Source: Malachius bipustulatus
Lineage: Eukaryota; Arthropoda; Insecta; Coleoptera; Melyridae
DNA length: 64,000 bases
Reading direction: 5' to 3'
Assembly (NCBI GenBank): GCA_910589415.1
Contig: OU342633.1
Location: 5,060,858-5,124,857 of the forward strand
Below the pieces are notes generated by a model, which was not told where the DNA came from, did not search any database, and was given only the letters and a program-made list of their open reading frames with translations. Below are positions 1 through 8,120 of the stretch, one piece after another; position 1 is the stretch's first letter, and each line of letters begins with the position of its first letter. The translations under genes were made by a program, and so were the position numbers.

Positions 1-2796
1 ATGTTAAACTAATACAGTTCCTATGCGTGACAGTGTTCTTTGGTAGGCTATTAGGTCTTATTAGATACCTCTAAGTAGTTGTTTTTAGATGTGACGAAAT
101 TTCCAACCATCTGAGTAAAAACGGAAGTCGTAAAACCAACATCTCAGTGAGAGAGAGGAAAAAAATGTTCATTCTAAATGCGGTTTTACCTTTCGTTTGT
201 AGGAAATTTTGTTTATTTCCTGTAATTGTTCCTGTTTTTATGATTAGTCAACTTCTAGCTATCAAAGCAGACGGTCGCATGAAATAATTGTTAGAATGTT
301 GAACTAATACAGTTCTTATGCGTGACAGTCTTTGGTAGGCTATTAGGTCTTATTAGATACCTCTAAGTAGTTGTTTTTAGATGTGACGAAATTTCCAACC
401 ATCTGAGTAGAAACGGAAGTCGTAAAACCAACATCTCAGTGAGAAAGAGGAAAAAAATGTTCATTCTAAATGCGGTTTTACCTTTCGTTTGTAGGAAATT
501 TTGTTTATTTTCTGGAATTGTTCCTGCTTTTATGATTAGTCAACTTCTAGCTTTCAAAGCAGACGGTCGCATGAAATAATTGATGGAATGTTAAACTAAT
601 ACAGTTCCTATGCGTGACAGTGTTCTTTGGTAGGCTATTAGGTCTTATTAGATACCTCTAAGTAGTTGTTTTTAGATGTGACGAAATTTCCAACCATCTG
701 AGTAAAAACGGAAGTCGTAAAACCAACATCTCAGTGAGAGAGAGGAAAAAAATGTTCATTCTAAATGCGGTTTTACCTTTCGTTTGTAGGAAATTTTGTT
801 TATTTCCTGTAATTGTTCCTGTTTTTATGATTAGTCAACTTCTAGCTATCAAAGCAGACGGTCGCATGAAATAATTGTTAGAATGTTGAACTAATACAGT
901 TCTTATGCGTGACAGTCTTCTTTGATAGGCTATTAGGTCTTATTAGATACCGCTAAGTAGTTGTTTTTAGATGTGACGAAATTTCCAACCATCTGAGTAA
1001 AAACGGAAGTCGTAAAACCAACATCTCAGTGAGAGAGAGGAAAAAATGTTCATTCTAAATGCGGTTTTACCTTTCGTTTGTAGGAAATTTTGTTTATTTT
1101 CTGGAATTGTTCCTGCTTTTATGATTAGTCAACTTCTAGCTTTCAAAGCAGACGGTCGCATGAAATAATTGATGGAATGTTAAACTAATACAGTTCCTAT
1201 GCGTGACAGTGTTCTTTGGTAGGCTATTAGGTCTTATTAGATACCTCTAAGTAGTTGTTTTTAGATGTGACGAAATTTCCAACCATCTGAGTAAAAACGG
1301 AAGTCGTAAAACCAACATCTCAGTGAGAGAGAGGAAAAAAATGTTAATTCTTAATGCGGTTTTACCTTTCGTTTGTAGGAAATTTTGTTTATTTTCTGGA
1401 ATTGTTCCTGCTTTTATGATTAGTCAACTTCTAGCTTTCAAAGCAGACGGTCGCATGAAATAATTGATGGAATGTTAAACTAATACAGTTCCTATGCGTG
1501 ACAGTCTTCTTTGGTAGGCTATTAGGTCTTATTAGATACCGCTAAGTAGTTGTTTTTAGATGTGACGAAATTTCCAACCATCTGAGTAAAAACGAAAGTC
1601 TTAAAACCAACATCTCAGTGAGAGAGAGGAAAAAATGTTCATTCTAAATGCGGTTTTACCTTTCGTTTGTAGGAAATTTTGTTTATTTTCTGGAATTGTT
1701 CCTGCTTTTATGATTAGTCAACTTCTAGCTTTCAAAGCAGACGGTCGCATGAAATAATTGTTAGAATGTTGAACTAATACAGTTCTTATGCGTGACAGTC
1801 TTCTTTGGTAGGCTATTAGGTCTTATTAGATACCTCTAAGTAGTTGTTTTTAGATGTGACGAAATTTCCAACCATCTGAGTAAAAACGGAAGTCGTAAAA
1901 CCAACATCTCAGTGAGAGAGAGGAAAAAATGTTCATTCTAAATGCGGTTTTACCTTTCGTTTGTAGGAAATTTTGTTTATTTTCTGGAATTGTTCCTGCT
2001 TTTATGATTAGTCAACTTCTAGCTTTCAAAGCAGACGGTCGCATGAAATAATTGATGGAATGTTAAACTAATACAGTTCCTATGCGTGACAGTCTTCTTT
2101 GATAGGCTATTAGGTCTTATTAGATACCGCTAAGTAGTTGTTTTTAGATGTGACGAAATTTCCAACCATCTGAGTAAAAACGAAAGTCTTAAAACCAACA
2201 TCTCAGTGAGAGAGAGGAAAAAATGTTCATTCTAAATGCGGTTTTACCTTTCGTTTGTAGGAAATTTTGTTTTTTTTCTGGAATTGTTCCTGCTTTTATG
2301 ATTAGTCAACTTCTAGCTTTCAAAGCAGACGGTCGCATGAAATAATTGATGGAATGTTAAACTAATACAGTTCCTATGCGTGATAGTCTTCTTTGGTAGG
2401 CTATTAGGTCTTATTAGATACCGCTAAGTAGTTGTTTTTAGATGTGACGAAATTTCCAACCATCTGAGTAAAAACGGAAGTCGTAAAACCAACATCTCAG
2501 TGAGAGAGAGGAAAAAAATGTTCATTCTAAATGCGGTTTTACCTTTCGTTTGTAGGAAATTTTGTTTATTTTCTGGAATTGTTCCTGCTTTTATGATTAG
2601 TCAACTTCTAGCTTTCAAAGCAGACGGTCGCATGAAATAATTGATGGAATGTTAAACTAATACAGTTCCTATGCGTGACAGTCTTCTTTGATAGGCTATT
2701 AGGTCTTGCTAGATACCGCTAAGTAGTTGTTTTTAGATGTGACGAAATTTTCAACCATCTGAGTAAAAACGGAAGTCGTAAAACCAACATCTCAGT
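1..2796. repeat. Satellite array, left block (about 9.5 monomers of ~294 bp)
   Basis: Head-to-tail tandem repeats. The phase marker ATGTT(A/G)AACTAATAC recurs at 1, 296, 588, 883 and 1177, giving monomers of 295, 292, 295 and 294 bp. Length differences come from a 3-bp deletion (CAGTCTTTGG instead of CAGTCTTCTTTGG) and from an A6/A7 run. Two variant classes are visible. Class A has CTGGAATT, CCTGCTTTT, AGCTTTC and GATGGAATGTTAA; class B has CTGTAATT, CCTGTTTTT, AGCTATC and GTTAGAATGTTGA. The block continues past the left window edge and is cut at 2796 by the retrotransposon. No gene is visible: all long frames are broken and shared by every monomer. Confidence 0.98.
2783..2796. repeat. Left target-site duplication of the retrotransposon
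   Basis: The 14-mer ACCAACATCTCAGT ends the left satellite flank and reappears at 8107-8120 after the element. The G at 2797 matches both target and element, so the duplication could be 15 bp. On the 3' side CCAA is shared with the ATACCAA tail, so the strictly unambiguous duplication is CATCTCAGT plus or minus G. Lengths near 10-15 bp are normal for target-primed reverse transcription. Confidence 0.9.
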
Positions 2797-2929
2797 GGTC
2801 CTTAAGGTCCACTCACAACTGGTTAAAGCCTAGGCGATTCCAGTCATGTGGTGGACAAGCCAACCTTACGTCCAAGATCGTGGGGACCGGGCAACGTGGT
2901 GCCACTTGTGAGTACCACGGCTAACAAGG
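2797..2929 (+). ncRNA. HDV-like self-cleaving ribozyme at the retrotransposon 5' end
   Basis: The nested double-pseudoknot of the HDV-like family can be traced by hand. P1 is GGTCCTT (2797-2803) with GGGGACC (2882-2888), 7 pairs including two G-U. P2 is CCTT (2864-2867) with AAGG (2926-2929). P3 is ACG (2868-2870) with CGT (2879-2881), closing an 8-nt L3, TCCAAGAT (2871-2878). P1.1 would be GG (2889-2890) with CC in L3. J1.1/4 is GCAAC-like. P4 is CGTGGT (2895-2900) with ACCACG (2914-2919). J4/2 begins G-C-T-A-A with the expected catalytic C at 2921. The long J1/2 insert (2804-2863) can itself fold: GTCCAC (2807-2812) with GTGGAC (2850-2855), and ACTGG with CCAGT inside. Predicted cleavage falls between 2796 and 2797, the element's 5' boundary. 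P2 is short (4 bp), the weakest part. Such ribozymes are known at the 5' ends of R2, RTE, SART and Baggins elements. Confidence 0.85.
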
Positions 2930-3252
2930 CTCTGACAAAACATGGCACAGACCGTAAACCGCTAGGTGGCACAACGACCCCCGAGGTATATCACTGTCGT
3001 GACCTGCCTCGGGGTAGTGACGCCAGGGGCACGGGGGCTTGGCTTAACCGCCTGTCTGCGTGGATGAGGACCACTATAAAAACCTCCCCAAATCCACGGT
3101 ATTGTGCGCGCCAAGGGATGCATGGTCGAGGGGGAGCTCGGCAACTAGCGACAAACCTCGGGGAACCTGGCGCACCCCGTTGTATGTAGCCTGCTGCGTC
3201 ATGGGGGTTATGGCGCAGTACCTTTATTTCCCCCAGTTCTCGTGGGACCAAA
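2930..3252 (+). other. Retrotransposon 5' UTR downstream of the ribozyme
   Basis: GC-rich leader between the ribozyme fold and the ORF1 start. It contains upstream ATGs and an open frame (2848-3189, 113 codons) that overlaps the ribozyme and shows no recognisable domain, so I treat it as untranslated. A TATAAAA string lies at 3075-3081, but there is no other support for a promoter there. Elements of this group use internal promoters or read-through transcription; the ribozyme favours read-through. No other structure was identified. Confidence 0.7.
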
Positions 3253-4410
3253 ATGGAAACCAAAGAAAAAACAAAACAAACAACTGAGGGACCTCCACAA
3301 GAAGGAACCTCAGAACTTAGCATGGATGCACAGGATGTGGCAGGCCCCCAGAGCCATGCCACCCTGGAACCTATGCAAGTTGAAACACACAGCTGTGCGG
3401 ACTCGCAGGGAAGTAGCAGTGCTACAAGACCAGCGAGTACGACAGCTGAACAAAAAACGGCCTCAGGGGCCCTAATACAAACCCCGAGACCTAAGCTGTC
3501 GGGTGCACAGCGTAGAAAGCTGGCAGTTGAATTCGCGAAAGCCGCTGGGGTACCAATCAAACCCAGAAGGCCGCGGACAAACCGCCAGCGGAAAAACCCT
3601 GATGGAGAGGCGGGACCCAGCAGAGCGTCAAACTCTGCATCACAGGGAACTGCCACCCCATCTGTAAAAAGGCCAAGGTCAGTGGTAAGTACTCCATCCC
3701 CAGCGATGAGTGCAACCAAAGTCCTGGCCAAAAAGCCAAAGCACGAAGGGGAGACTGTGACCTCCGAGCCTGGCGCATCCTCGCAGGGTGCTACTGGCTC
3801 CGGAGTAAGCTACAGTCAAGCCCTGACGGCTTTCAAAATGGCGGTGGTAATGGAAAGTTACCCCGAAGAGCGGCTGGATCAACACCAGGCAAAACTGGTC
3901 CAGCAATCCATCATGGAGCAGGTGATGGGGGGCGTGCCTGGACTGGGGCCACAATTCAAGAGCACCAGGTTTGAGAAGGGCGTGGTCTTCATCACCTGCG
4001 CCAATGAAAAATCTAAGAGGTGGCTGGTGGACTTGGTACCGAAGCTACGACCTTGGGATGGGGCCGCACTACGTGTGGGCCCGTCCAGAGAAGTGGTGAA
4101 AGCCACTAAGGTCGTGGTCTTCATTCCTGCAGACACACCAGGCCTCGAGGAACCAACAAAAGCCTTTCGTCTGTTGGAAAACCAGAATCTGGGCATTAAA
4201 ACAGACGAATGGTCTATCATCAAACAGCACAGGGAGAGGGACGGTAAGGGTACCACACTTGTGCTGTGGATTGATGAAGAGTCTCTGAAGGCTCTCGCCG
4301 GAAGGGGGTACAAAGCGTACCTCGGTTTCGGTGAGGTAACCTTCAGAGTGATGGGAGGAAAGAACACACCCTGCAATGCTGCGGGCTCTCCAGATCAACC
4401 TGCAGCATAG
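3253..4410 (+). CDS. Retrotransposon ORF1 protein, DUF4780-like (385 aa)
   Basis: Probable nucleic-acid-binding ORF1 protein that would coat the element RNA in the retrotransposition particle. The start at 3253 has good context (A at -3, G at +4) and opens the frame. Residues 1-185 are low-complexity, rich in S, T, P, Q and A, with basic clusters near residues 103-115 (KPRRPRTNRQRK), 139-142 (KRPR) and 156-163 (KVLAKKPK) that could act as nuclear-localisation or RNA-binding segments. Residues about 186-370 form an ordered region. Strings such as FITCANE, LVPKLRPW, KVVVFIPAD, LVLWIDEESLKAL and YLGFGEVTFRV resemble the DUF4780 family seen in insect LOA-type ORF1 proteins. No CCHC zinc knuckle is present, unlike jockey or I-factor ORF1. 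The last 35 nt overlap ORF2 in another frame. The family call rests on remembered sequence pattern and was not searched. Confidence 0.9.
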   Translation: METKEKTKQTTEGPPQEGTSELSMDAQDVAGPQSHATLEPMQVETHSCADSQGSSSATRPASTTAEQKTASGALIQTPRPKLSGAQRRKLAVEFAKAAGVPIKPRRPRTNRQRKNPDGEAGPSRASNSASQGTATPSVKRPRSVVSTPSPAMSATKVLAKKPKHEGETVTSEPGASSQGATGSGVSYSQALTAFKMAVVMESYPEERLDQHQAKLVQQSIMEQVMGGVPGLGPQFKSTRFEKGVVFITCANEKSKRWLVDLVPKLRPWDGAALRVGPSREVVKATKVVVFIPADTPGLEEPTKAFRLLENQNLGIKTDEWSIIKQHRERDGKGTTLVLWIDEESLKALAGRGYKAYLGFGEVTFRVMGGKNTPCNAAGSPDQPAA

Positions 4411-7400
4411 CAAAGCTGCCTCCGCATCTCTGTGCAGACTTCTAGCTGCCGGAGATGTAGACGTAGCCCTAATTCAAGAACCTTGGCTGGTAGCCGGCCG
4501 CGTAGCAGGTTTAGGAGCAGCCAGAGGTAAGATCATTTACAATAGGGCCTACGGTAACAGCAGAACATGCATTTACGTGAAAAACGAACTAAAAGTCCTG
4601 GTTATAACACAATTATGTTTCAGGGACTTGACCACAGTAATACTGAAATATCATATGGATGGGGCAGCCAAGGAGCTTGTAGTAGCTTCATTATACCTAC
4701 CATATGACTCCACCAGTCCTCCTCCGTCACAGGAAATGGAACTACTGGTTAAGTACTGCGAGGACCATAACCTCCAGGTCATCATTGGTGTCGATGCAAA
4801 CTCCCATCACGCAGTGTGGGGCAGCAGCGACACAAACAACAGAGGTGAGTCACTGTTACAGTTTATGGTATCCAGGAAACTGGAACTTCTGAATAGGGGC
4901 AGGGAACCCACCTTTGTAACATCGAGACGGAAAGAAATAATTGACATCACCTTAGCTTCCCCTCGTATCGGCGCCCGGGTAGTCAAGTGGCGTGTATCTG
5001 ATGAACCGTCTCACTCAGATCACAGATACATTCAGCTGGAAATCAACTCCGTTGATAAGACAGCAGAGCTGTATCGCAATCCACGAAAGACTGACTGGGC
5101 GAGGTACAGGGCGGAGCTGAGGGCAAATCTAACCAATGTCAAAAGCAACATTGCATGCATATACGATATCGAGGTAGCTACAGAACAACTCCAAGTAGCC
5201 ATTACAACCTCATATCACAACAACTGTGCTCAGACACCCCGTCGGAAAGGTGGGGATGTCAGTTGGTGGAACCCCAAACTGGCGGAAATGAGACAGAAAA
5301 CACGTAAGCTTTTTAACAAAGCTAAGAAAACAGGAAAGTGGGACGAATATAAGACCACCATTACTGAATACAACAAGGAGATCAGATTTGCAAGAAGAGC
5401 TGCGTGGAGGAAGCTCTGTCAGGATGTGGAAACGACATCCGAAGGAGCAAGACTCTACAAACTCATGGCAAAAGATCCCCTGAACCCCATTGGTACCTTA
5501 AAAAGTAGCAATGGTAATTACACAGAAACCGGGAGGGAAACTCTTAAGGTACTCCTCAGAGCACACTTTCCGGACTGCAATGTAATTGAAGTGGAAGATG
5601 GCCTACACAACACTCTGGAAAACCTGAACCACAGGGTTACCAGGGAGGACTGGAGGACATCAAGACACATAATTACATATGAAAAAGTTAAATGGGCCAT
5701 AAGCTCATTTGAGCCTTACAAGTCACCTGGCCCGGACGGGATCTATCCTGCCCTTTTGGAGCAGGCGAGTGAAGATCTCACGCCGGTGCTTTGCAGGATA
5801 TTCAGAGCCAGTTTGGCACTTGGTTACATTCCGCTGGCCTGGAGAGAAATAAAAGAGGTTTTTATACCGAAACCTGGACGTAATGACTACGACGAGGCCA
5901 AGGCATATAGACCGATTAGTTTGACATCCTTTTTACTAAAAGCGATGGAAAAACTGGTTGAGAAGCATCTCAGGCAAACCTTTCTTACAGAGAGGCCATT
6001 AAGCCAGAGGCAACATGCTTTTCAACCAGGTAAATCATGCGAATCAGCTTTGCACCAGCTAGTGATGAGAATTGAAAAATCACTAGACAACAAAGAAATT
6101 GCCCTCGGGGCTTTTCTAGACATAGAGGGGGCGTTTGACAACACCTCCTTTAGCTGCATGGTATCGGCTGCTAGAAGACATGGCGTCGACGACACCACAA
6201 CTAGGTGGCTGAGCGCTATGTTGGAAGGCAGAAGAGTCCAAGCAACTCTGTTTGGCGAGACGATGCGGGTCACCGTCACCAAAGGATGCCCACAGGGCGG
6301 AGTCCTATCTCCGTTGCTGTGGGACATGGTGGTGGATGACCTGCTTATCAAGCTAAATAACAAAGGTTATTATACCCAAGGCTATGCGGATGACATAGTC
6401 ATACTGGTCATGGGGAAATACACTAAAACCATCTCAGAGCTCATGCAAGGGGCTCTGAATATCGTGGAGCAATGGTGCCTCGGGGCGAAGCTTCGCGTAA
6501 ACCCTGTCAAAACGGCACTGGTCCCCTTCACCAAAAGAAGCAAGATGGAGGAATTAACCCCACCCATCTTCTTCAATGAACGGCTGCAGGTGAACGACCG
6601 GGTCAAATATCTGGGAATAACCCTGGATGCAAAACTGACCTGGAATCTTCACCTGCAGAAAGCGATAAATAAAAGTAAAATGGCACTGATGGCTTGTAGA
6701 AGGTCATTCAGTAAAACATGGGGACTGAAACCACGCATGGTACATTGGCTGTATATTGCCGTGGTCAGGCCCATACTAACATATGGCTGTCTAGTCTGGT
6801 GGCCAAAAATCGACCAGAAACAAGCCATTATGAAAATTCAAAGTGTTCAAAGGCTTGCATGCTTAGGCATCACGGGAGCCATGAACACTACATCAACGAC
6901 AGCACTGGAGGCCATACTTGACCTGCCTCCTCTTGACATTCATATTAAGAGCGAGGCACGATTGGGCGCCTACAGGCTGAAACAAAACAAAAACTGGGAC
7001 AAACCTGGGAAAACCGGGCATTCCAGAATAACTGATATCATCGCAGATCCTATCCTGGAAATGCAATCCGATGGTATGAGTACTACGATATCATTTGTAA
7101 AACCATTCAAAGTTCTAATGGACTGGAAAGAATGGCAACAAATGGAACACCTGTGCCTGAAAAAAGGGCTGGTCTGGTACACTGACGGTTCAAAGACAGG
7201 GACAGGTACCGGAGCTGGAGTGCATGGGGTGGTCCCCGGATGCAATATTTACGTGCCACTGGGGACTCATGCCAGCATCTTCCAGGCCGAAATAAATGCA
7301 ATCAGGCTATGCGTTGGAGAGAATACCAGAAGGAACTATCGAGGTAGGGAAATCTACATCCTCTCCGACAGTCAGGCTAGCCTGAAAGCCCTTGCAGCTT

Positions 7401-8002
7401 ATGAAATCAGATCAAAACTGGTCTGGGGATGCCTGCAAGACCTCATTGACTTAGCCAGGTGTAACGTGGTGACACTAGTTTGGGTTCCGGGTCACCGTGG
7501 GACGCCTGGTAATGAGGCTGCAGATCAACTAGCCAAGAAAGGCGCTGGGATAAACTACACTGGGCCCGAACCAGTGTTTGGCATCCCAAAGAACACTGTA
7601 CGCGGGGCGGTGGCTCAGTGGATAAGAACACAACATAGAGCACACTGGAACCGTACAACAGGAAACAAACATGGTAAGGTGATGATCAAGGAGCCCTCTC
7701 AAAACCTTGCCAGACAGATACTGCAACTAAATAGAATGCAGATCAGAACGGTGGTGGGTCTTCTCACAGGACACTGCCACCTAAGAGTACACCTACATAA
7801 ACTGGGGATATACAGAGAAGACCCAATTTGTAGACTCTGCAATGAAGAAGACGAGACAGCTTCTCATGTGATATTCGAGTGTCCAGCACTCGCACGAACA
7901 CGCTATGCGGTCCTGGGACCAATCAGTCCCGGGAGCCATCTAGCGGAAAAAACCTTGGTTAGCGGGCTGCTAAACCTTGTCAAAGGAACGGAGCTCTTCT
8001 AA
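4376..8002 (+). CDS. Retrotransposon ORF2 polyprotein: endonuclease, reverse transcriptase, RNase H, CCHC (1208 aa)
   Basis: This enzyme would nick target DNA and reverse-transcribe the element RNA from the nick. The apurinic-like endonuclease (about 1-225) shows N8, E35 (IQEPW), D140 and N142 (VDAN), and D215-H216 (SDH). The reverse transcriptase (about 490-780) shows YRPISLTS, motif A with D582 (FLDIEGAFDN), motif B (KGCPQGGVLSPLLW), motif C YADD at 670-673, and VKYLGITLD. RNase H (about 930-1060) shows D937 (YTDGS), E972 (QAEINA), D998 (LSDSQ), H1040 (PGHRG) and D1050 (NEAADQLA), so all catalytic residues are present. A C-terminal CX2CX8HX4C motif lies at C1152, C1155, H1164 and C1169. There are no internal stops. 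The start ATG lies inside ORF1, 35 nt before the end of its stop codon, so translation probably depends on reinitiation or a related mechanism. RNase H separates it from R1, TRAS and SART elements and points to LOA or I-type. Confidence 0.96.
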   Translation: MLRALQINLQHSKAASASLCRLLAAGDVDVALIQEPWLVAGRVAGLGAARGKIIYNRAYGNSRTCIYVKNELKVLVITQLCFRDLTTVILKYHMDGAAKELVVASLYLPYDSTSPPPSQEMELLVKYCEDHNLQVIIGVDANSHHAVWGSSDTNNRGESLLQFMVSRKLELLNRGREPTFVTSRRKEIIDITLASPRIGARVVKWRVSDEPSHSDHRYIQLEINSVDKTAELYRNPRKTDWARYRAELRANLTNVKSNIACIYDIEVATEQLQVAITTSYHNNCAQTPRRKGGDVSWWNPKLAEMRQKTRKLFNKAKKTGKWDEYKTTITEYNKEIRFARRAAWRKLCQDVETTSEGARLYKLMAKDPLNPIGTLKSSNGNYTETGRETLKVLLRAHFPDCNVIEVEDGLHNTLENLNHRVTREDWRTSRHIITYEKVKWAISSFEPYKSPGPDGIYPALLEQASEDLTPVLCRIFRASLALGYIPLAWREIKEVFIPKPGRNDYDEAKAYRPISLTSFLLKAMEKLVEKHLRQTFLTERPLSQRQHAFQPGKSCESALHQLVMRIEKSLDNKEIALGAFLDIEGAFDNTSFSCMVSAARRHGVDDTTTRWLSAMLEGRRVQATLFGETMRVTVTKGCPQGGVLSPLLWDMVVDDLLIKLNNKGYYTQGYADDIVILVMGKYTKTISELMQGALNIVEQWCLGAKLRVNPVKTALVPFTKRSKMEELTPPIFFNERLQVNDRVKYLGITLDAKLTWNLHLQKAINKSKMALMACRRSFSKTWGLKPRMVHWLYIAVVRPILTYGCLVWWPKIDQKQAIMKIQSVQRLACLGITGAMNTTSTTALEAILDLPPLDIHIKSEARLGAYRLKQNKNWDKPGKTGHSRITDIIADPILEMQSDGMSTTISFVKPFKVLMDWKEWQQMEHLCLKKGLVWYTDGSKTGTGTGAGVHGVVPGCNIYVPLGTHASIFQAEINAIRLCVGENTRRNYRGREIYILSDSQASLKALAAYEIRSKLVWGCLQDLIDLARCNVVTLVWVPGHRGTPGNEAADQLAKKGAGINYTGPEPVFGIPKNTVRGAVAQWIRTQHRAHWNRTTGNKHGKVMIKEPSQNLARQILQLNRMQIRTVVGLLTGHCHLRVHLHKLGIYREDPICRLCNEEDETASHVIFECPALARTRYAVLGPISPGSHLAEKTLVSGLLNLVKGTELF

Positions 8003-8013
8003 TCAAGGAGAAT

Positions 8014-8085
8014 CTAAATGTGAGAAATACAATAAGCCCGCTGGCTTCAGTGTTTGGGACCTAATAAACCATCTCTCACATTTAG
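8014..8085 (+). ncRNA. 3' UTR stem-loop, likely reverse-transcriptase recognition structure
   Basis: CTAAATGTGAGA (8014-8025) pairs perfectly with TCTCACATTTAG (8074-8085), a 12-bp stem with a 48-nt loop. Inside the loop AAGCC (8034-8038) and GGCTT (8043-8047) form a 5-bp hairpin with a 4-nt loop. Non-LTR reverse transcriptases of several clades recognise 3' UTR structure next to a simple tail. A structure six bases upstream of the tail, in such a short 3' UTR, fits that role. The pairing is seen in the sequence; the function is inferred. Confidence 0.75.
8063..8068 (+). promoter_or_regulatory. Possible polyadenylation signal AATAAA
   Basis: A canonical hexamer in the loop of the 3' UTR structure, 23 bp before the heptamer tail. 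The copy ends in ATACCAA repeats rather than poly(A), so use of this signal is uncertain. Confidence 0.4.
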
Positions 8086-8090
8086 TTAAA

Positions 8091-8111
8091 ATACCAAATA
8101 CCAAATACCAA
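8091..8111 (+). repeat. ATACCAA heptamer tail (3 copies) of the retrotransposon
   Basis: Three perfect head-to-tail copies (8091-8097, 8098-8104, 8105-8111) form the element's 3' end. Short tandem tails instead of poly(A) are typical of I- and LOA-type elements and arise by reverse-transcriptase slippage at initiation. The last copy overlaps the right target-site duplication by ACCAA, which is also present in the satellite target. Confidence 0.9.
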
Positions 8112-8120
8112 CATCTCAGT
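8107..8120. repeat. Right target-site duplication of the retrotransposon
   Basis: ACCAACATCTCAGT, identical to 2783-2796. The satellite resumes immediately with GAGAGAGAGG in the correct phase, so the insertion caused no deletion of target DNA. Confidence 0.9.

Larger units (their letters stand above)
8003..8090 (+). other. Retrotransposon 3' UTR
   Basis: A short 88-bp trailer after the ORF2 stop (TAA at 8000-8002). It is filled almost entirely by the stem-loop at 8014-8085 and runs straight into the heptamer tail. An AATAAA hexamer sits at 8063-8068. Confidence 0.85.
2797..8106 (+). mobile_element. Full-length LOA/I-group-like non-LTR retrotransposon
   Basis: A 5.31-kb element lies on the + strand inside the satellite. 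In order it has an HDV-like ribozyme fold (2797-2929), the rest of the 5' UTR (to 3252), ORF1 (3253-4410), ORF2 (4376-8002), a short 3' UTR with a 12-bp stem, and an ATACCAA heptamer tail, all bounded by a 14-15 bp target-site duplication. Both ORFs are open without frameshifts, and the 5' end appears intact rather than truncated, so the copy looks young and possibly competent. Endonuclease, reverse transcriptase, RNase H and CCHC in this order, with a DUF4780-like ORF1, fit the LOA clade best; I-clade is the main alternative. It is much more GC-rich than the satellite around it. Clade assignment comes from reading motifs, not from a tree. Confidence 0.93.

Noticed and set aside
3075..3081. 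TATAAAA as a retrotransposon promoter
   Set aside because: It lies 279 bp inside the element, so a start 30 bp downstream would lose the 5' end; a chance match is more likely.
2848..3189. 113-codon frame upstream of ORF1
   Set aside because: It overlaps the ribozyme fold and the 5' UTR, has no recognisable domain, and known elements of this type have two ORFs.
2991..3731. 246-codon minus-strand frame across the 5' UTR and ORF1
   Set aside because: Antisense shadow of GC-rich ORF1 sequence with no recognisable motif.
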